Assembly (NCBI GenBank): GCA_913043285.1
Contig: CAJWML010000003.1
Span: 62,001-126,000 of the forward strand
Reading direction: 5' to 3'
DNA length: 64,000 bases
DNA from: CAKZNE01 sp002695025
GTDB taxonomy: Bacteria > Bacteroidota > Bacteroidia > Flavobacteriales > Schleiferiaceae
The notes beneath the pieces are model-generated. The model was not told where the DNA came from, made no database searches, and saw only the letters and a list, made by a program, of their open reading frames with translations. Each line of letters opens with the position of its first letter. The first letter of the stretch is position 1. The position numbers were made by a program, and so were the translations under genes. This document shows positions 62,424 through 64,000 of this stretch, piece after piece.

Positions 62424-63077
62424 ATGGACCAGGAAACCCAGAAAATGATAGCCTCCCAACTTTGCAAGCCACTGGGCGAAACAGGGATGGAGGTAGCCAG
62501 GCAAATGAATTATGGCAATGCCGGAATGAACCGCTTTGCCATAGCTCAACTGAGCCCTGAAGCTGGCCATCATGTACTGGAGATTGGCATGGGGAATGGT
62601 CATTTTGCCCAGGAAATACTTGAAAAAGCTCCCGATGGCTTGTATACGGGAGTGGATTATTCCGCCACCATGGTAGAAGCCGCACAGCAGCTGAATGCTG
62701 AATGGGTAGAGCAAGGCAGGATGCGTTTTATAGAAGCTGAAGCCCAAAATCTTCCCTTCAATGACCATTATTTTGATCATGTAATTACCGTAAACACCAT
62801 TTACTTTTGGGCAGACCCACTGCAAGAATTGCGCGAGATCAGGCGGGTCCTGAAACCCAAAGGGACCTTAGCCCTGGCTATACGCCCAGAGGAAATCATG
62901 AAAAATATTCCCTTTACACGCTATGGTTTTCATTTGCGCAAAGAGAAAAACATTCTGGATCTATTAGACTCATCTGGTTTTAAAGAAGTTGAGATCAGGG
63001 ATTTTACAGAAGAATTACAGGGAATAGACGCGCTGCCAACCACCTTAAAAACTTTGGTGTTTATTTGCAAAGCATAG
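62424..63077 (+). CDS. Class I SAM-dependent methyltransferase
   Basis: A 217-residue methyltransferase with a Rossmann fold. Motif I is VLEIGMGNGHFAQEIL near 52-67, motif II YTGVDYSATMVEAAQQL, motif III MRFIEAEAQNLPFNDHYFDHVITVNTIYFWADP and the later region KPKGTLALAIRPEEIM; it is of the Methyltransf_11/UbiE-like type. The methyl acceptor cannot be told. Co-transcribed with the VOC gene 1 nt upstream. Confidence 0.92.
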   Translation: MDQETQKMIASQLCKPLGETGMEVARQMNYGNAGMNRFAIAQLSPEAGHHVLEIGMGNGHFAQEILEKAPDGLYTGVDYSATMVEAAQQLNAEWVEQGRMRFIEAEAQNLPFNDHYFDHVITVNTIYFWADPLQELREIRRVLKPKGTLALAIRPEEIMKNIPFTRYGFHLRKEKNILDLLDSSGFKEVEIRDFTEELQGIDALPTTLKTLVFICKA

Positions 63078-63124
63078 GCCTGAATTTCAGCGTGGTAAGA
63101 AATTTCCTTATCTATGGGATTCCG

Positions 63125-63132
63125 TAATTTTG
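63125..63132 (+). promoter_or_regulatory. -7 element for terminal secreted protein gene
   Basis: TAATTTTG matches TAnnTTTG, 38 nt upstream of ATG 63171. A -33 element at the usual distance is not clear. Confidence 0.42.
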
Positions 63133-63170
63133 CCACACCAGTTAGCAAGCTTTCACCCGTTTTAATTAGG

Positions 63171-64000
63171 ATGTTTGAAATGAGAAGATTGAAATTATTA
63201 CGTCTTCCCCTTCTTTTTGCGGGAAGTTTTATAGTGCAAGGGCCTGGGATTATGGCCCAAGCGGGTGAACATTCATCCCTTACCGTTACGGACCAGGGAA
63301 CTTCCGCCAAACAAATACTTGTCAGTGAAGATGAAAAGGCCATGGCCGGCCAGGAGTGGTCCATTGTAGAAAGCTGGAGCAGTGAAGTGCATGTCTTGTT
63401 CAGCAACGGCCATAACGTACACTACGCCAAAAGCACCAATAACGGCATCACCTGGAGTGAAGAAGTCCTGCACACTCATGGGCACCGGGATTCTTCGTCC
63501 CGAAAGCCTATGGCTGTATACAACGCGGTAATGGGCACGGATAACCGTGGTTCGGTGCATATTTTCCTGGCCGAAAGTGAGTTTCGCTGGTCAAAAGGTA
63601 TTGTTTACCATTACTACCGTTCCCGCGCCAGTGAAAAATGGACCCGTAGAGTACTGGATGAGAATATATCCGGTCCGGTGATGGGTACCGATATGGACCT
63701 GGATATTGACTGCGGAAACCGTATCCACCTCGTATACAACATTGGTAAATCCTTTACGCGCTATGCCTTTTGGAACGGAAAACTATGGCAGTTCTCAGAC
63801 ATTGCCTTTGGTGAGCGCCCGGTGGGCTGTGCAGTGTCCTACGGTTTTGGGGATACGGTGCATGTGGCTATAGGAAGTGAGAGCGGTTCCCTGGGAGTGG
63901 CTTCGCAGAAGATGGGGGCTAAAACCTGGCATTTTGAAAAAATCACCGAACCCGTTTATTACGATTGTGACCTGGTGGTAGCCAATGACGGCAGCATTAT
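63171..64000 (+). CDS. Secreted BNR/sialidase-like propeller protein (3' end beyond window)
   Basis: A plus-strand frame open from ATG 63171 (or 63180, in frame) to the window edge, 276 codons visible. The N-terminus has a signal peptide (RRLKLLRLPLLFAGSFIVQGPGIMAQ). Asp-box-like motifs (KSTNNGITWSEE) and repeating beta-blades with W/F-rich strands (YRSRASEKWTRRVLD, AFWNGKLWQFS) indicate a beta-propeller of the BNR/sialidase-like kind. Whether a T9SS sorting domain follows cannot be seen. Confidence 0.75.
   Translation, partial: MFEMRRLKLLRLPLLFAGSFIVQGPGIMAQAGEHSSLTVTDQGTSAKQILVSEDEKAMAGQEWSIVESWSSEVHVLFSNGHNVHYAKSTNNGITWSEEVLHTHGHRDSSSRKPMAVYNAVMGTDNRGSVHIFLAESEFRWSKGIVYHYYRSRASEKWTRRVLDENISGPVMGTDMDLDIDCGNRIHLVYNIGKSFTRYAFWNGKLWQFSDIAFGERPVGCAVSYGFGDTVHVAIGSESGSLGVASQKMGAKTWHFEKITEPVYYDCDLVVANDGSI

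Overview
The window looks like a chromosomal segment of a marine member of the phylum Bacteroidota, most likely order Flavobacteriales (inference). The reasons are several C-terminal type IX secretion (T9SS) sorting domains, a T9SS plug protein, TAnnTTTG-type -7 promoter elements, GWxTD, DUF1573, DUF3667 and YtxJ family proteins, a six-subunit Na+-translocating NADH:quinone reductase, and a long-form GAPDH. No rRNA, tRNA, CRISPR array, insertion sequence or integrase was seen.

Layout. 1-2.4 kb, minus strand: multiheme cytochrome c (cut by the window edge), GNAT acetyltransferase and dapF. 2.6-5.6 kb: an HtrA-type protease and gapdh, each followed by a strong terminator. 5.7-11.3 kb, minus: gcvT with a lone receiver protein, then a translationally coupled universal stress protein, SulP anion transporter and miaE. 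11.4-17.5 kb: pirin, a 1059-residue secreted BNR-propeller protein, and an operon of a 41-residue lipoprotein, the bacilliredoxin ytxJ, an envelope protein and lipA. 17.6-24.5 kb, plus: ung, a BamA-like outer-membrane protein, a GWxTD lipoprotein, rlmB and a secreted M1 aminopeptidase, mostly overlapping. 24.5-30.2 kb: valS (minus), DUF1573, aminotransferase, murB and a small membrane protein. 30.4-33.2 kb: a TPR histidine kinase overlapping its LytTR response regulator. 33.5-39.8 kb: two large T9SS cargo proteins, a 56-residue protein with a sortase-like tail, and a non-coding block with five 22-bp direct repeats.

39.8-48.4 kb is the accessory region. Three plus-strand genes (tail-collar protein, a 541-residue protein with a Ser/Thr-rich segment resembling the membrane-insertion part of aerolysin-type toxins, and a very basic protein) are flanked on both sides by copies of an ATAAGGTAT/ATACCTTAT element. 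Nearby stand a small orphan gene and an isolated contractile tail-sheath gene with no tube or baseplate partners. None of these five proteins has a signal peptide. They may be outlying parts or cargo of a phage-tail-like injection particle encoded elsewhere (inference). An S41 protease and ApbE lie among them.

48.5-54.5 kb, minus: the complete nqrABCDEF operon with a recognisable promoter; the flavin transferase ApbE it needs is at 45.6 kb. 54.7-64 kb: T9SS plug protein, DUF3667 membrane protein, Sua5-type threonylcarbamoyl-AMP synthase, lptB, tatC, recQ, a VOC-fold protein, a methyltransferase, and the start of another secreted propeller protein running off the end.

Most of the window is housekeeping sequence. 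The parts that deserve attention are the 22-bp repeat array near 37.1-37.2 kb and the tail-like module at 39.8-48.4 kb.
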